DNA of 64,000 bases from Aspidiotus rigidus (GCA_035079385.1 JAVHKY010000056.1:1302001-1366000), one strand, 5' to 3'. Shown: positions 12,409 through 24,655, counted from the first letter of the stretch. Translations and numbers: made by a program. The notes: generated by a model not told the origin, from the sequence alone.

Positions 12409-12639
12409 ATCAGATCATATTTTTTCAAAACACTTAGGTCACGTCCTTCATGAAACACTTGACGCTTCGATGAAATAATGTTAAATACAATGTTTCAGAC
12501 GTCCAGACCAGCACGAATATTTCTATCTTTATCAATTTTTTCCAATTCCATCCACGTAAACAGGAGACCTACCCATATCACCAATATTTCAAGTCCATTT
12601 CGGACTTGTCAACGTAAGGAACTGCAGCGTTGCGCATCT

Positions 12640-13480
12640 TAAAACGAGTATGAGGAGCGCACCAAGCGCACCTAAAATCTTAGAGAGGAAGTCGTTCGAC
12701 TATAGTCTGTTCACGTTAAGAAAGGATAGAAGTACGGACTTCGAGAACGGAACGCCTCAGGTTCTTCTATCCTTTCTTAACGTCCCCCGCGTAATGCGGA
12801 AACGCCCAGCGCCCGCAGATTGTGTTGCACGAGAGGGGAGAGGATGTGCAAACTGCAAAGTACTAATCAAAAGTCTCCTTATGCCTTATCAATTCGTTTC
12901 GTTCGCCATATACCATACTTGGAGTGAGGGGCAAGTAAGAGTGATGCCGCGGGACTTCGAAATATTTTTGTACTTCTTGGACTTGTAAAATTTTTCATTT
13001 TCAATTCTTGGACTTGGAATTATTTTCTAATTGTGGAATTTTGAAATATTTTCAACTGTTGTACTTGGAATTAGTTCAAAGTCCAACATTTGAAAATATT
13101 TCCAAGTCCAAGAATTGAAAATGAAAAATTTTACAAGTTCACATTATGGAAATATTTCAAAGTCCAACAATTAGAAAATCATTCCAAGTCCAATAGTTGA
13201 AAATATTTCTTAGTTCAAGAATTGAAAATTAAAAATTTTACAAGTCCAAGAAGTACAAAAATATTTGGAAGTCGCACAGCATCACTCTTACTCCCCTCTT
13301 ACTCCAAGTATGGCACATGGGGAACAAAACGAATTGATAAGGCACGAGCCACGAGGAGACTTTCAATTAGTACTTCGCACCATCGCACATCCTCTCGTCG
13401 TGTTGTTAGCGTTGCGCTTGGGAAATCCTCTTCATTTGGAGTGTAAGCGCGAAAGAGTCGCGCTCTACAATTTCAATGGT
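12640..13480. repeat. Large foldback (palindromic) element upstream of OSBP
   Basis: The left arm (about 12640-12960) and right arm (about 13264-13480) are diverged reverse complements; for example CTTATGCCTTATCAATTCGT pairs with ACGAATTGATAAGGCACG. The centre (12960-13262) is built from many forward and reverse copies of an AAGTCCAAGAATTGAAAAT-like unit, giving one palindrome centred near 13105. It begins about 230 bp upstream of the OSBP ATG and carries a nested family C hairpin. Open frames inside it are not genes. Confidence 0.75.
12699..12783. repeat. MITE family C, copy 1
   Basis: Inverted arms CTGTTCACGTTAAGAAAGGA... and ...TCCTTTCTTAACG. It shares termini with copies at 24973-25041, 35589-35715 and 40283-41959. 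It is inserted in the left arm of the foldback. Confidence 0.75.
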
Positions 13481-13861
13481 GTGGAAAAAAAGAACTTGAT
13501 CATTTTCCAAAAGTCTTCAGACCAAGATGAAAATACGAAAATGGTCTCATTTGAAAGACAATTTAAAGGCTAATTAAATTTATTCTTTTCAATTTGTTAA
13601 TTAAAGCTTTCGTTCCCAAGAAATGGGAAATTGTACATGGTCCTGTCTATAAGAGAGTCGACAGTAGCGCGCAATCGCTACCAGCACTCCGATTACTTTT
13701 CTAAAGACTAAAGAGAACATAAGGTAAAGTTCAAAATTTTTACTTCATCTTGGAATCGATATATTTTCATGGAAAAACGAAGAGAGCTAAAGTTGTTTGT
13801 CTTTCATTTCCTATTCAATCGCAAATTAATTTTGTTCTCTTTCTTTTTTTTTATTCATATC

Positions 13862-14100
13862 AGTAAGGGCTCTGCTAGGAGCGCCACTTTCCACGCCACA
13901 CTGCAAGGTGATAGTGTGTAATAGTCCCATATAAAATAATACAGGAATGATTCTTAGAAGTTCCTCACTACTTAATTGATCAATCAATTTTTAAAAAATG
14001 AGATATACAAAATTTGAAGCCGAGTCTACTCAGACAATTTCAAAACTCTTTTAGGTGGCTCTCCATTTGGATTTTACAAGAAATAAGGCCAAAAAGAAAA
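13862..14100. repeat. Dispersed repeat R, copy 2 (inverted relative to copy 1)
   Basis: Reverse complement of 9335-9560 across roughly 230 bp, with scattered differences. The two copies bracket the 5' part of OSBP. Confidence 0.75.
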
Positions 14101-14105
14101 CCTTT

Positions 14106-17070
14106 ACCCCACCCACCACACTCACTTATATTTCTATAAAATGTATATGAATATCAGAAACGTCGAGATATTATTTTATTTGTATTTCAGACATTTTTTA
14201 GTGAAACCACCCGTATGTCATTTTCACTCATTTTCACCGAAGTAGGTGCGTGTTTATGCCTATTGGGGTTTAAACTTGCACTAGTAGCGCTACAAAATTA
14301 CCTGCACGGGTGAAATCGAGTGAGTGATCGTGGATAGTTTTAAGCGGAAATACTGTCAACTTTAGGAGGGCAAAAAATGATGGAAAATTGTTCTACAAAG
14401 TTAAATCAATTATAATGAAATTTTTTAACGACAGTGCAATAAAATGTAGAATAAGTTTTCTTTCAAAATATAGTTCTAGTTGAATACAAAAGGTTTAAAT
14501 TTTGCCGTAGTCTACCGGTGAAATCGTCATGATCACTCACTCAGTAATCGATAACACGCAGGGTGCCAACCTTTGAAACTCTTAAGTTCAAATCCCAATT
14601 CTACCGCTCTAATTTTCAAAACTCATTTCTTACATCATTTTTTCATGATAAGAAAAAATGCACATTTCCTAATCATTGTCATCAAAATATGAGTCATTTT
14701 TTGCAAAAACCATATCAGAAAATTCTTTTTGAAAAAATAAAAATTGTTGGTTAAAATCACGGTACATTATAGAGGTATTGACACGAACGTATATTAGCCG
14801 TGTTTGTTACTGTCGCCTGAGTTGTGTCAGTTGATATAATCTACGCTAGGAGCGTTGCAAGGTATTACTAAGCATGAAAACTACATTTACTAAGCATGAA
14901 AACTATATGAATACTAGGTAAAATTTATAATTTTTGAGTAATAGTAGATTACTGTACAGTACCCTATTTCATTGTATAGTGATTCGGTAATTTCGTCAGT
15001 TGGAGCATGGCCACACTGCAGCGTGCTGCACGTCGTGTAAAGTGCTTTATTTTTCTAGACAAATCAAGACATCCACATCAGCCAATCATAGCGACGTTAC
15101 TGCGCCGCACCACTGTTTACTCGCGTGCAATGTAAAACACAACTTACATTCGCACAAACAGTGATGTTACAACGTACTTACCGAACCACTATTCGCATGA
15201 GGACACAAAGTAGGCGCCCTCTATGAAAACTGTGGTGGCCATTTTTGGAAGCTGCCTGAAAAGGGGATGTTACAGAAAATTGTTGAAATCTCAATTTTTT
15301 CTTCTTTTAGGTTATTCTATGAATGAAAATAATAAAAAAATGCTCTTACTACTTTCTTGTATTTTTCAATATTGACAAAGATACAGCCCGTTTTAGTTTT
15401 ATACAGGTTTATGGCAATTTTTGCCGAATCCCCTTTTCGGGCACGACTCTAGCGCACCTACAGTTGTGTCCTCATGCGAATACAATAAAATTCATTACGG
15501 GCCTAAATATTTAAAGCCTTTAAAAGGGTATGGTTTAATAAGGCAATTTATAAGAGGCTAATTATTTAGCCGCTTTAGAATTAATATATTTCAGTGGTGG
15601 ATCACCATCCCCAATGTCTTGAGAAAAACTTATTAAAAATGTGGATCCTCCTTTGGATTTTACTCAAGATTAAACTGATAGATTAATTATAAAAATTGGT
15701 CTATCATTGTTTTAAAGGTACAAACGTTCAGGTACGAAATGAATTTTACTGTGACTTTTCACGTATTTTCTTACCAAAATCTTGGTTTAGTTGACTAACT
15801 TTTTAAAAGGCACAACACGTGCTAATAACATTCAGGCTTACAAAATCCCAGTACAGTAAATGGATTTTTAAATGGTGTACAAGTGTGTTAATAAGGCTCA
15901 AAAAATCTTGACATAGTAAAAGAACTTTTTAAAAGGCGTACAACCATGCCAATTTTTTCAAAGACGGCTGTTCATCCCACTCGCTTATCTAATCGAAAAT
16001 ATCAAAAGACGCAAAACATGCTAATAACATTCAGGCTCAACAAATCTTGGTTTAGTTCACGAACTTTTTACAAGGTACAAAACGTGGTAACTTTTCCAAG
16101 ACACTCCAAAAATATACTCATCAAAATATACCCTAAATCATTACTAAAACCTATTAATTTACCTTAAAAATTCAGTAATTTTAAACAATTTTACTCATAA
16201 TTTTATAAGGAGCATACGAAAATGAAAAAATCAGTTCATGAACGACTTCAACGTTACTTTTTCTCCAAAACATAGTCCTTGGAAAAACTACCAAAAACCT
16301 TTGGAGGTTGTTCGTTTGTCAAAAATATCGATCGGTAGTTTTTCATACACCACACAACCGGTAGTACTGCCGAAGGTACCCATCACTAGAATCAATTTCT
16401 CAACTTTTCGTGTTTTTTTTTCTTTCCTTTTTTTTTTCTTTTCGATACAGTTACAGAATCCAGCCTATTAGCAATCAATCCATGAAAAAAATGAAATAAA
16501 ATTTCTGCAATATTCGAAATCGGGACTTCCCTGCCAAAATGAATTGGGAATGAAAATTCCCAATGCCACACTGTACCGGAATAACATAGCTCAACATTTA
16601 GTTTTCAAGTTTTAACATTGCGCAAATGGTGAGTCAAACGACTTCAAGGATTCAAGCTCTTGCGATCAACCAGCAAAGCACGAAAAAAAGGTCAACATTG
16701 TAGGTAGCGCAAGGATTTTTAGCTGTGTCGGTAACATAGAAGGATAATAATATTTTTGTTGGAGCCTTCTTTCTTCTATAAATATTTCATTCATCAACCA
16801 TTCATTTTTTTTTTGTTGTCTTTCTTCGTTTTTTGACAAATGATTTACACAGTGGCAACATTTCGCAGAAAGCAGAATAAAACTTTTCAACGTTGAGAAA
16901 TTTTCCAGAAATTGAAAAACATCAAAACTGTTCTTCGAGTAACATTTCTTCGTGTAATTCAACACTTGATGAACTGTTCAACAATCATTCGATTAACGTC
17001 CAACGGTTCCAATTTTAATCTTCAGGAAATTAAATAACTATATCACCGGTATCATCATAAAGATTAGGTT
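14106..17070. other. Intergenic, no supported gene
   Basis: AT-rich sequence between OSBP and DUS3. Apart from the TA-flanked MITE at 15192-15480, I see only diverged repetitive motifs, such as recurring GTACAA..GTG / CAGGCT..CAAA segments around 15720-16140. Confidence 0.5.
15192..15480. repeat. TA-flanked MITE (family G)
   Basis: Termini TTCGCATGAGGACACA and TGTGTCCTCATGCGAA are perfect inverted repeats. TA flanks both ends (15190-15191, 15481-15482). An internal block GGCGCCCTCTA..GG(C)GGC reappears diverged at about 48764-48810. Confidence 0.8.
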
Positions 17071-17075
17071 CAAGC

Positions 17076-17236
17076 ATGGCTGAATGGAGAGAACTGCACA
17101 TCATAGAAACTTTTCTAATAGACGCCATTCTCTGGATAATAGGTATGTTTCAAAATACAGAATTCTGGTACAGTGACAGTGAATGATTTTAGATTGCTCA
17201 AGCTGGTTTGTTCAACTGGAAAGAGAAAATTATTAA
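17076..17236 (+). CDS. Possible two-exon microprotein gene (36 residues)
   Basis: The ATG at 17076 opens 22 codons plus one base, ending at GATAATAG|GTATGTTT (17142). A 50-bp intron would end at ATGATTTTAG (17192). The second exon (17193-17236) continues in frame to TAA, and AATAAA lies 10 bp beyond the stop (17246-17251). The product would begin MAEWRELHIIETF, with a hydrophobic middle and a charged end. I recognise no family. The join and the nearby polyadenylation signal are suggestive, but a frame this short can arise by chance. Confidence 0.18.
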
Positions 17237-17384
17237 ATCACCGTTAATAAACAAAAATATTTATAATTACGGATACTCACAGACTAAAGTAAGGGAGAGA
17301 AAGATAATGAAACAATGAATAACGAACCCCACGAGTGAAGAATATAATCAGAGTCGTATTATTCAAGAAAGGAAAAATGCTTAC

Positions 17385-17450
17385 AAATTTCTGCGGAGTG
17401 GTTTTGGTGACCGTTTAGAACGTCGAAGGTCACACATTCAAACCCTACTT
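17385..17450 (+). repeat. tRNA-like SINE head or decayed tRNA
   Basis: Contains an A-box-like CTGCGGAGTGG and, about 45 nt on, a B-box-like CATTCAAACCC, spaced as in tRNA-derived Pol III promoters. It does not fold into a complete cloverleaf by eye. It is followed by an A-rich stretch. Confidence 0.25.
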
Positions 17451-17930
17451 GAAAAAAACAGAAATTTGGGCGTTTTTCGTTGTTGTATAATTCTCTCTTT
17501 CCTTAATTTATAATACCTAAAAAGTTATCCACATTTTATGTCTTATTACGAGGAAAGAGGATTGCTACTTATTGCCTGAAAAGAAAGCTCAGAACTTCCG
17601 TTTTATGATAACAGATATAAACGTTAGATATTCGTACAGACCCCAGTAATATACTATTTTCTAAAAAATGGTAATGAGGATCGTTGACCGTGATCAAATC
17701 GCACTTTATCATCACATAGATGTGTTGGAAAAAAAGTTTTTTTGACGTGTTGTACGTTGTAAGCTTGAATTGATAAATATTTACGGAGTTTGAAAAATTT
17801 GACATACCTGACGCATGTAATAATTTGTCAAATGAAAGATATGGTTTACAAAAATGTAATTAAATAAAATGATAATTATCATTACCGTGATTATCATCTT
17901 AAAAAGGACGGAGCTGGTGATTTACTGCAA

Positions 17931-20567
17931 TCATTTCCATGAATTCGCTTTGTGTTTAGGAAGAAAATGAAATCCCTCGGGAATTGGACCAAGGATCATT
18001 TCACTGCAAAAAAAAAAACACGCTCGTGAAATAGTAGATGTGCTCTTATTTCGACATAGATAATTACTTGGGCGAATAAATCAGTAAACCTAATTTTAAT
18101 CCAATCTTTACAATTTGGGCTAGCGAACAGTGTTTCTAGTTCATCACGGCCTCTGTAAACAGGTGGACGTTCGTTTATCCTTTGCGGAAGTCGTTCTAAG
18201 AGACCAACTGGAATATATCGATGCAAGAAAGATAACCACTCTAGAAGAAATCGCCTCGTATTCTCTACACCCTGAAATATATTTCACCAATTCTGTATCC
18301 AAAATCATCGAACGAGATTCTCGATTGAATTGCTCTTTATAAAAGCCTACTTTGTTATCAGATCCCCAATGCTCCAAGCCGTAATTGACGTATTTTTTTA
18401 TGATATCCATTCGTTCAACGCTACTGATATCCCAATGTCTTTGCTCTTTGATCTCAGTAAATAGCCACGGCTTATATAACGCTCCACGAGCTAATAAAAC
18501 TCCTTTTATGTGTGGGCCCTTCTCCTAGAAATAAAGTTTAAGTGAAGTACACATATTTTACGATGAATTACGGTACAAACGCACAATGTATGTAGTTACC
18601 AGTTTCTCGTTGTAATCTGTAAACGATAATATATCACCGTTGCCAAATACAGGCACACTACCAGACAATTTGGCACATTCTTCGATATAATCCCAGTCGG
18701 CAGACTTTGTATACCTCTGCTCTCGCGCACGTCCATGAATCTGGAAAGAATAAATTGAACCAATTGTTAAAAAGTTACCTGTCAGTCTTACGAGTATTTA
18801 CAAAGAACTTGCAGAACGAACCGAAATTAATGAAACACCACAATCGACAAAACGAGGTACGAACGTATGCGCCACGTTGCGATCTCGATATACTCCGGTA
18901 CGTGTTTTTACTGTTAATGGAATGTCCAACACATGGCTCATACTTTTCAACGTGTTCATGAGAACGCGTTCACGTCTCAACAATCCAGAACCGGCTCCCT
19001 GTTCATAGATTAGATCTATAGGGCACCCTAAATTCACATCGATGAAATTTATGTTCGCGTTCTCTTGCAACAGTTGAGCGCACTTTGTCATCACATGCGG
19101 ATTATTGCCACAAACCTGTAAAACTCCATCTCTACACATCGAAGAAATTGAAGCAATCGCTCAAAATATAAATTATTTACCTGAACGCCGAAAATATCCT
19201 CTGTTTGATGTCTTCTAACAAGGGCCCATTCTTCCGCTTTACCTAAACATAGTACAATTAATTTTAAGAGAATTTTAAAAATGTGTACTTTTTTCTCACT
19301 TATTCGTCGGCTTAGAGAAACTTACCTTGTAATAGAGAACTAGCCATTGCCATCTCTCCGCAAGTAACGTCGGCTCCGAACTCCTTGCATATGCGACGGA
19401 AAGGTAAATTTCCAACAGTAGTTAATGGTGATAATACAAGTTTACCACTCCAATTAATCTACGAGAGCAGAAATCGAATAAATTGAATGTTGAAAATACT
19501 TATTCGATTTTCGACTGCCATTAAAATTGATACTGACACTTGGTTTTTCGGACTGTTTCAAGTTTATTATATCGCAGTCTTCAACGGGGCCTAGCTTCTT
19601 TATCGAACTGTTTGTAACGTTCGCTGAATAAACATTACAAGAGGCTTCATCGGCGGTATTTTGAGTCACTGTACCACGTTGAATGAAAGAATTTACGATC
19701 TTTTCACTTTTTGCAAATACGTACGTGCGTTTACGTAACTTATGCTGCAGTTCTTTTGACAAATAATTGCTATTATTTTCCGTTAGAGCTTCACATATTT
19801 TCAAGTTTCGTCCATCTTCCGTAATGTGAGATTTACCAAATCTTTCCAAACATAAAATTTAAAAAAAGAATAAACACAATTAAATTTATTTTCTTTCATT
19901 GAAAATTCTGAAAAATAAATAAGAAATCAATGTCTTAGCGACAAACCTGCAGGTCAGTCCGCGGGGGCAAAATCCATAGGTATCAAACAAATAGCAGTTA
20001 GCAGCAATATCACTCGGTTTTGAAGCCATGTAAGATGCAACATCGTGCATGAAATGACACGTATCATTATTACATAGTTGTTCACTCTCTAAAGACGAAT
20101 TATCAACGAGTTTAGGACACAATTGTTTCTTCTTATCCTGTTGAAATGTTGGACCTCGATTTTTATTCTGACCTAAAAAAACGGTGCATTATTGAGATAA
20201 GTATGCAATAAATTCTACAGGAAAAGATTTCAAGTTTTACAAAGCTGTGCGATCACTTTACCTTTCAAAACATTTTTATAATCACGCTTCAATTTCTTAG
20301 CGGATTGTCGATCGCCGTGTTCGATTGATTGATCGTTTACGCCGAGAAGATGTTGCTTATCAGAATTAGAAATACAATCTAATACTAATGTCGGTACATG
20401 ATGGTTTACCTGAAATCTTGCCCATAATGTTTAACAGAGAATATTAGAAATCTGGATGAACAATTACCACTGACCTGCTTTCACACAACATACTATTTCA
20501 AAGAAGATCGTACTCACTCAGATTTGATTCGAGCTACACCTTCTTTTTCGCGCTTTTCTTCTTCCAT
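17931..20567 (-). CDS. DUS3: tRNA-dihydrouridine(47) synthase, DUS3/DUS3L type
   Basis: Flavoenzyme that reduces a specific uridine in the tRNA variable loop to dihydrouridine. Eleven exons: 20567-20518, 20416-20262, 20172-19947, 19841-19538, 19458-19326, 19242-19181, 19115-18822, 18740-18600, 18524-18351, 18271-18090 and 18003-17931. All phases join to an intact 597-residue protein, near the length of animal DUS3L. Two CCCH zinc fingers are visible: Cys87-Cys102-Cys107-His111 and Cys128-Cys137-Cys143-His149. The TIM-barrel domain begins [20 protein letters not shown] (about 246) and has the catalytic Cys in VNLGCP (about 341). It continues through [14 protein letters not shown] to the family C-terminus [30 protein letters not shown] and LPKHKAN. 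The ATG at 20565-20567 follows a 5'UTR acceptor (CTTTCAG). Exons 2 and 4 use unusual purine-rich acceptors (GCAAG|A and GGAAAG|A). Confidence 0.95.
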
Positions 20568-21228
20568 TGAAAGAATCTGAAAGTAAAGAAGTAAATTTCG
20601 AAAATGTTCGAAAAGAATAATATTTACAATATTATTAACTTTATTATTCTCTAATTCAAGATCGTATAACAATTCGGAAAAATGACGAACAACCGTGTGC
20701 TGCCATGAGTTTTTGTATGCGATTTGATTCCTTGTGATAAGAAATTCAGACCGGTCAGCGCTGGCCACGCACTGGCACGGCTACAGAGGTATGGTCTTTG
20801 ACTATAGAAAGGGTATGGCCTAACTTGACTTGACAGAGAAAGAGTCGCTGCCGATGCCAATTGGGATGTTAACCTATGTTTGGTAGCGCTAGAATCGCCT
20901 TCCTCTTTCGCCGCACTCACTTAAATTTCTGGGTGACGATTTTACGTTCAATGTATTTGGGCCATGAGAATCAAGATTTTCAATTAGTCGTAGGTGACTC
21001 AATACTTCATCATTAGAATTACTTCTTTCAGTTATCGATTCTCTTCAAGTGTTTAAACAAATTATAGGACATAATTTTTCGATAATACAAATTGTAATCA
21101 TTTAAATCGTGTTAGAAAATCGCAAAGTCCGCATCACGAAGCATGGTACGTTAAAATTATCCCCCACATCTTCGAACACGGCTACCAACTTACGCAACTT
21201 AGGAATGTATAGAAGCTTGACCCCAGAA
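20568..21228. other. Upstream region of DUS3
   Basis: Probably holds the 5'UTR exon and promoter of the minus-strand DUS3 gene, because an acceptor (TTTACTTTCAG) lies just before its start codon. Short open frames here resemble no known protein. Confidence 0.4.
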
Positions 21229-21623
21229 CTGCCGTACAAAGTTGAATTGACGTATATGCGAAAAGAACGATCACGGAAAAGTATCAAAAAGAATATAAAC
21301 ATGTATTCGAAAGAACAGATATCAAGATCGCATAACTCATAAGTTGCTCACTCATAGCAATTTTCAACGCAGAATTCGATGATTATAATAATTTTCTTCA
21401 ATAAGTGCTCAATCTTCAGATACGGTACATTTTTCACCTCGCGATGCATATACGTCCAAAAAAGGGACGTATATGCACTGATATGCAATCGACTGTGATA
21501 GTAGTGGTGTGTGAATATGAAGCTTCGTTACCAACACATATACAGCCCATTGATCCGAACGCCTCGTCTCGGTGATCGTTGTTTTCGCATATACGTCAAT
21601 TTAACTTTGTACGGCAGAGAAGG
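21229..21623. repeat. MITE family F, copy 1
   Basis: Ends CTGCCGTACAAAGTTGAATT and the inverted AACTTTGTACGGCAG. A second copy lies at 40024-40163. The middle contains a smaller hairpin, GCATATACGTCC..GGACGTATATGC (about 21447-21476). A single diverged end also sits at 52300-52330. Confidence 0.8.
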
Positions 21624-21725
21624 TAAATAGGTAATCGTAATCGTGAGTTTCTTACAGCGAAAACAACATTTTCAAACTCATAAGAAATTCAAGATCGCGG
21701 TACTATCCAGCCAAAAATTATTGAG

Positions 21726-21917
21726 ATGTCTTCTGGTGACCTTTTTGGGCCGTGCATCCGTCAGAGAGCGCGATCATCGAGTCGAAGTTATCAAAAGACG
21801 GAAGGTGAACCATGGAATATTGAACACGGGAAAAAATCTTCAAGTAGGAATTTTTCAAGGCTCGTTGAAAATGATTTCTTTTTGTACTATATAATAATCA
21901 AATCCTCTAAAATATGA
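21726..21917 (+). CDS. Possible first coding exon, unidentified
   Basis: An ATG opens a Ser/Arg-rich frame starting MSSGDLFGPCIRQRAR. A possible donor (CAA|GTAGGA) lies at 21844. It points away from DUS3, so a divergent arrangement is possible. I recognise no homologue, and no second exon was identified. Confidence 0.15.
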   Translation: MSSGDLFGPCIRQRARSSSRSYQKTEGEPWNIEHGKKSSSRNFSRLVENDFFLYYIIIKSSKI

Positions 21918-22400
21918 GACCAAAACCACCCAACCTTTACAAGTCTTCCTTAATTTTATAAGTATTTTTGAAATATCATTAATGCCTATACAAATTATAT
22001 GGAGGTTAACCTTCTTCCTTGGGTGCGTGGTGCGTACATGATGATGAACTTGTGTGCGTGTGATAAGCTAGCGCATAACTAGCACTGACTTGCACGATTA
22101 GCTACAAGGAATAACAATCATCAAGTTTTCTCAGAACTTATAACTCGAATTATTCACAATTTTTTTTATTTCATTTTCGATGTCTAATATTAAAGTACCG
22201 AGCCCTATTATGGCCATCACGTTAATATGGCCACCTCGCACACTTCAGCGGCTGAGCGGTGTTTTCAAAATCTGGCTGCACTGTTTGAAGGGGAATGTTG
22301 ACTTATATGTTCATTACCGGCGGTTCCGATCTGATCGAACGTTTTTCAACTGTTCTATGGAAAGTTATTAAAAATGTGATAAAACGGCTTTGTCAAGTGA

Positions 22401-22594
22401 ACCCAATTATGGCCACCCCTATTCACCTATCTTTTTGATGAGGAAAACTTGGGAAAAAAGGGGAAAATTAAGTATCTTTCTTGCATATTTCAATAGTTGG
22501 TACATTACATACCTCACTAGGAACAATCAAACATTTCAAAGTTGGAAATATCATTTTATTCCGTCATTTGAACTGGATGGGTGGCCGTATTGGG
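22401..22594. repeat. Diverged inverted-repeat element
   Basis: ACCCAATTATGGCCACCCCT near 22401 and the imperfect reverse complement ATGGGTGGCCGTATTGGGT near 22576-22594 suggest an old MITE. A related TTATGGCCA..ATATGGCCACC motif lies at 22208-22235. Confidence 0.4.
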
Positions 22595-22759
22595 TGACAA
22601 ATTTTTTAATTTGGACATTTGAACTTTTTTTTGTTTCAGCTATAACTCACAAAGAGTTGAGACTGAGATTTAACGTCTCAATAATAAATATGACAAGGAG
22701 CTTGAGAGCAGGTAAGGTGGGCATCCATCTTGTTTTTCAACTCTTCAAGTGAACCAAGC

Positions 22760-23325
22760 TCACGACTTCACAAGTATAAGATTGCTAACTTCAATAGTTA
22801 ATTGGTTCTGCCACACGTACAAAAATTGCTACAGTCAACCTTCAGCACTTTAACATAGGCTCTTATGGAGAGTTGACACTAAAACTCATTTTTCTCCACA
22901 AATAATAAGTTTTTCAAAAAAATGAAAAGATGTGAATTTATTCTGCATAAAATTTCCTTTCATATGCGTCTAACTTCGAGCGAATCCGTGAAATTTTTTC
23001 TTCCCATAAGAATACTTACATCGAGTGCGACTTTGCGACATCGGGGGGGGGGGGGGGGATAAACTATCAAAACAATTTCAGGGTATAAAAATTCAACACA
23101 GCGTAGATGGCGAGTTAGCGATCTTCGTTCTTACGAGATTCATGCGAAGGTATGACAAGACGACAGGATGTCCATCTTGTTTTCTAAAAAACCAAATGTG
23201 ACCCAAGGGGGTGTAACGTGTAAGGTTCACTTAAAAAAGAAAATGAATGTACATTTTATCTGCTCTTGTGTTCCTTAAATATGGCGGCCAATGTCCTCAC
23301 TTATTTGTAGGAATCTACTTTTATG
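22760..23325. repeat. Mixed decayed repeats, G tract and a family H end
   Basis: 22780-22980 resembles a decayed copy of the foldback at 23666-24152 (GCTAACTTC..TTAGTT..GTTC(T)GCCACACG and a later AATGAAAAGA segment). A run of 16 G lies at about 23043-23058. AAATATGGCGGCCAATGTCC (23279) matches one terminus of family H (see 43497-44048). Confidence 0.45.
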
Positions 23326-23665
23326 AGATGTCACAAAGTCAAATCTGCTTCATTCATGTGTTATTTCGATTTCTTTATTTTTCTCTCATATACAACCATA
23401 GTTTTGATACCTCTTATACAATCATTTCCCGTTGCAGTGCTTGCGCTAGTCGGTCTACAGATCTTTTAGTACAAGAACCATCCTTTTTGCGGTACACTTG
23501 AGTAGAGCTGCTTAGCCAAATGCACTGGCTAAAAACTTATCCAAAAACTAATCCTCAAAATTGATTGGCTGGCTAACTAATAAGCTAGCTAACGGCTAAA
23601 GAACAAAAACAACAATATGTGTATCATTTTACAGGTCCTTGACCGACTATACCAGATACCTATAG

Positions 23666-24152
23666 ATACCTAAAAGAGACAAGATAGCTAACTTCGTTAG
23701 TTCTAGTGTTCCACCGCACGCCAACACAGCGACACAGTATTCTTGGGCTAAATTAACATTGCGCTTATGGATGTTTTTCAGTTTTCATCAATTATCTCGG
23801 AAACCGTTCATTTTTATGAAAAAATGAAGAGAACGAAATTTATTCCCCTTGTAATTTCCTATCAAATGAGACCTACTTTGATTTTTTTTTTTCAAAATAT
23901 GAAATAGGTCTCATACGATAAGAAATTACAAGGGGAATAAATTTTGTTCTTTTCATTTTTTCGTAAAAATAAACGGTTTCCGAGATGATTGATGAATACT
24001 GAAAAATGTCCATAAGCGCAATGTTAACTTAGCCCTACAATACAGTGGCGCTATCTCTCGGCACGTAAATTAGCTCGACAAAAATCGGGTACCGGATTTT
24101 AACATCGCGCATATGGAGAGTTAGCTATCTTGTCTCTTTTAGGTATCTATAC
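23666..24152. repeat. 487-bp foldback element I, nested in the hAT element
   Basis: AGATACCTAAAAGAGACAAG at the left and CTTGTCTCTTTTAGGTATCT at the right. The inverted match runs, with gaps, nearly to a T-rich centre near 23890. There is no coding sequence. Confidence 0.85.
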
Positions 24153-24375
24153 AGATATCATACCCAACTGAGGTGAAAATGTCCAGTCAAAAGGATAGTT
24201 TGTGAAATCTTTACTGTAAATGTAAATACTGAATCATGAGGAGATATTTTTGATCACTCAGTTTCAGTTATTTGCAATGGAACCAATAGCATTGGCTTGA
24301 TTGAATCGATAATAATAAGAAACGGAAAATAGGCGACGAAAATCGTGTTTTTAATGATGCCTGGACTGACAGATA

Positions 24376-24655
24376 TTTATTTATTTATTTTGGATAGACT
24401 TGGAGCGCACAACGTACCCGATTTTTAAAAAATGTAGTATTAATGTATTAACAATGTTCGGCTCAATTTATATTTGTGAGTCAGCCCTTTCCATAATGAA
24501 TTTAATTAAAAGTAGGTTTCGAGCAAATTTAACGCAGCAGCATCTCGAGCAAATTTAACGCAGCAGCATCTCGAAGATTCTTTACGCAAAGCCTTAACGA
24601 CATGTGAGCTAGATTTTATCAAATTATGTAAGAAAATGAAGTGTCATTTCTCACA
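24376..24655 (+). pseudogene. hAT transposase C-terminal (dimerisation) domain remnant
   Basis: The frame reads FKKCSINVLTMFGSIYICES then ALSIMNLIKSRFRANLTQQH, the conserved hAT C-terminal pattern (MFGS-Y-CES-FS-MN-IKS). A perfect 26-bp tandem duplication (24520-24545 and 24546-24571) then shifts the frame. Skipping one copy restores the expected LRKALTTCELDF segment. The N-terminal transposase regions were not found. Confidence 0.75.

Noticed and set aside
13222..13573. Two overlapping plus-strand open frames of 74 and 102 codons
   Set aside because: They lie in the arm of the large foldback and resemble no protein.
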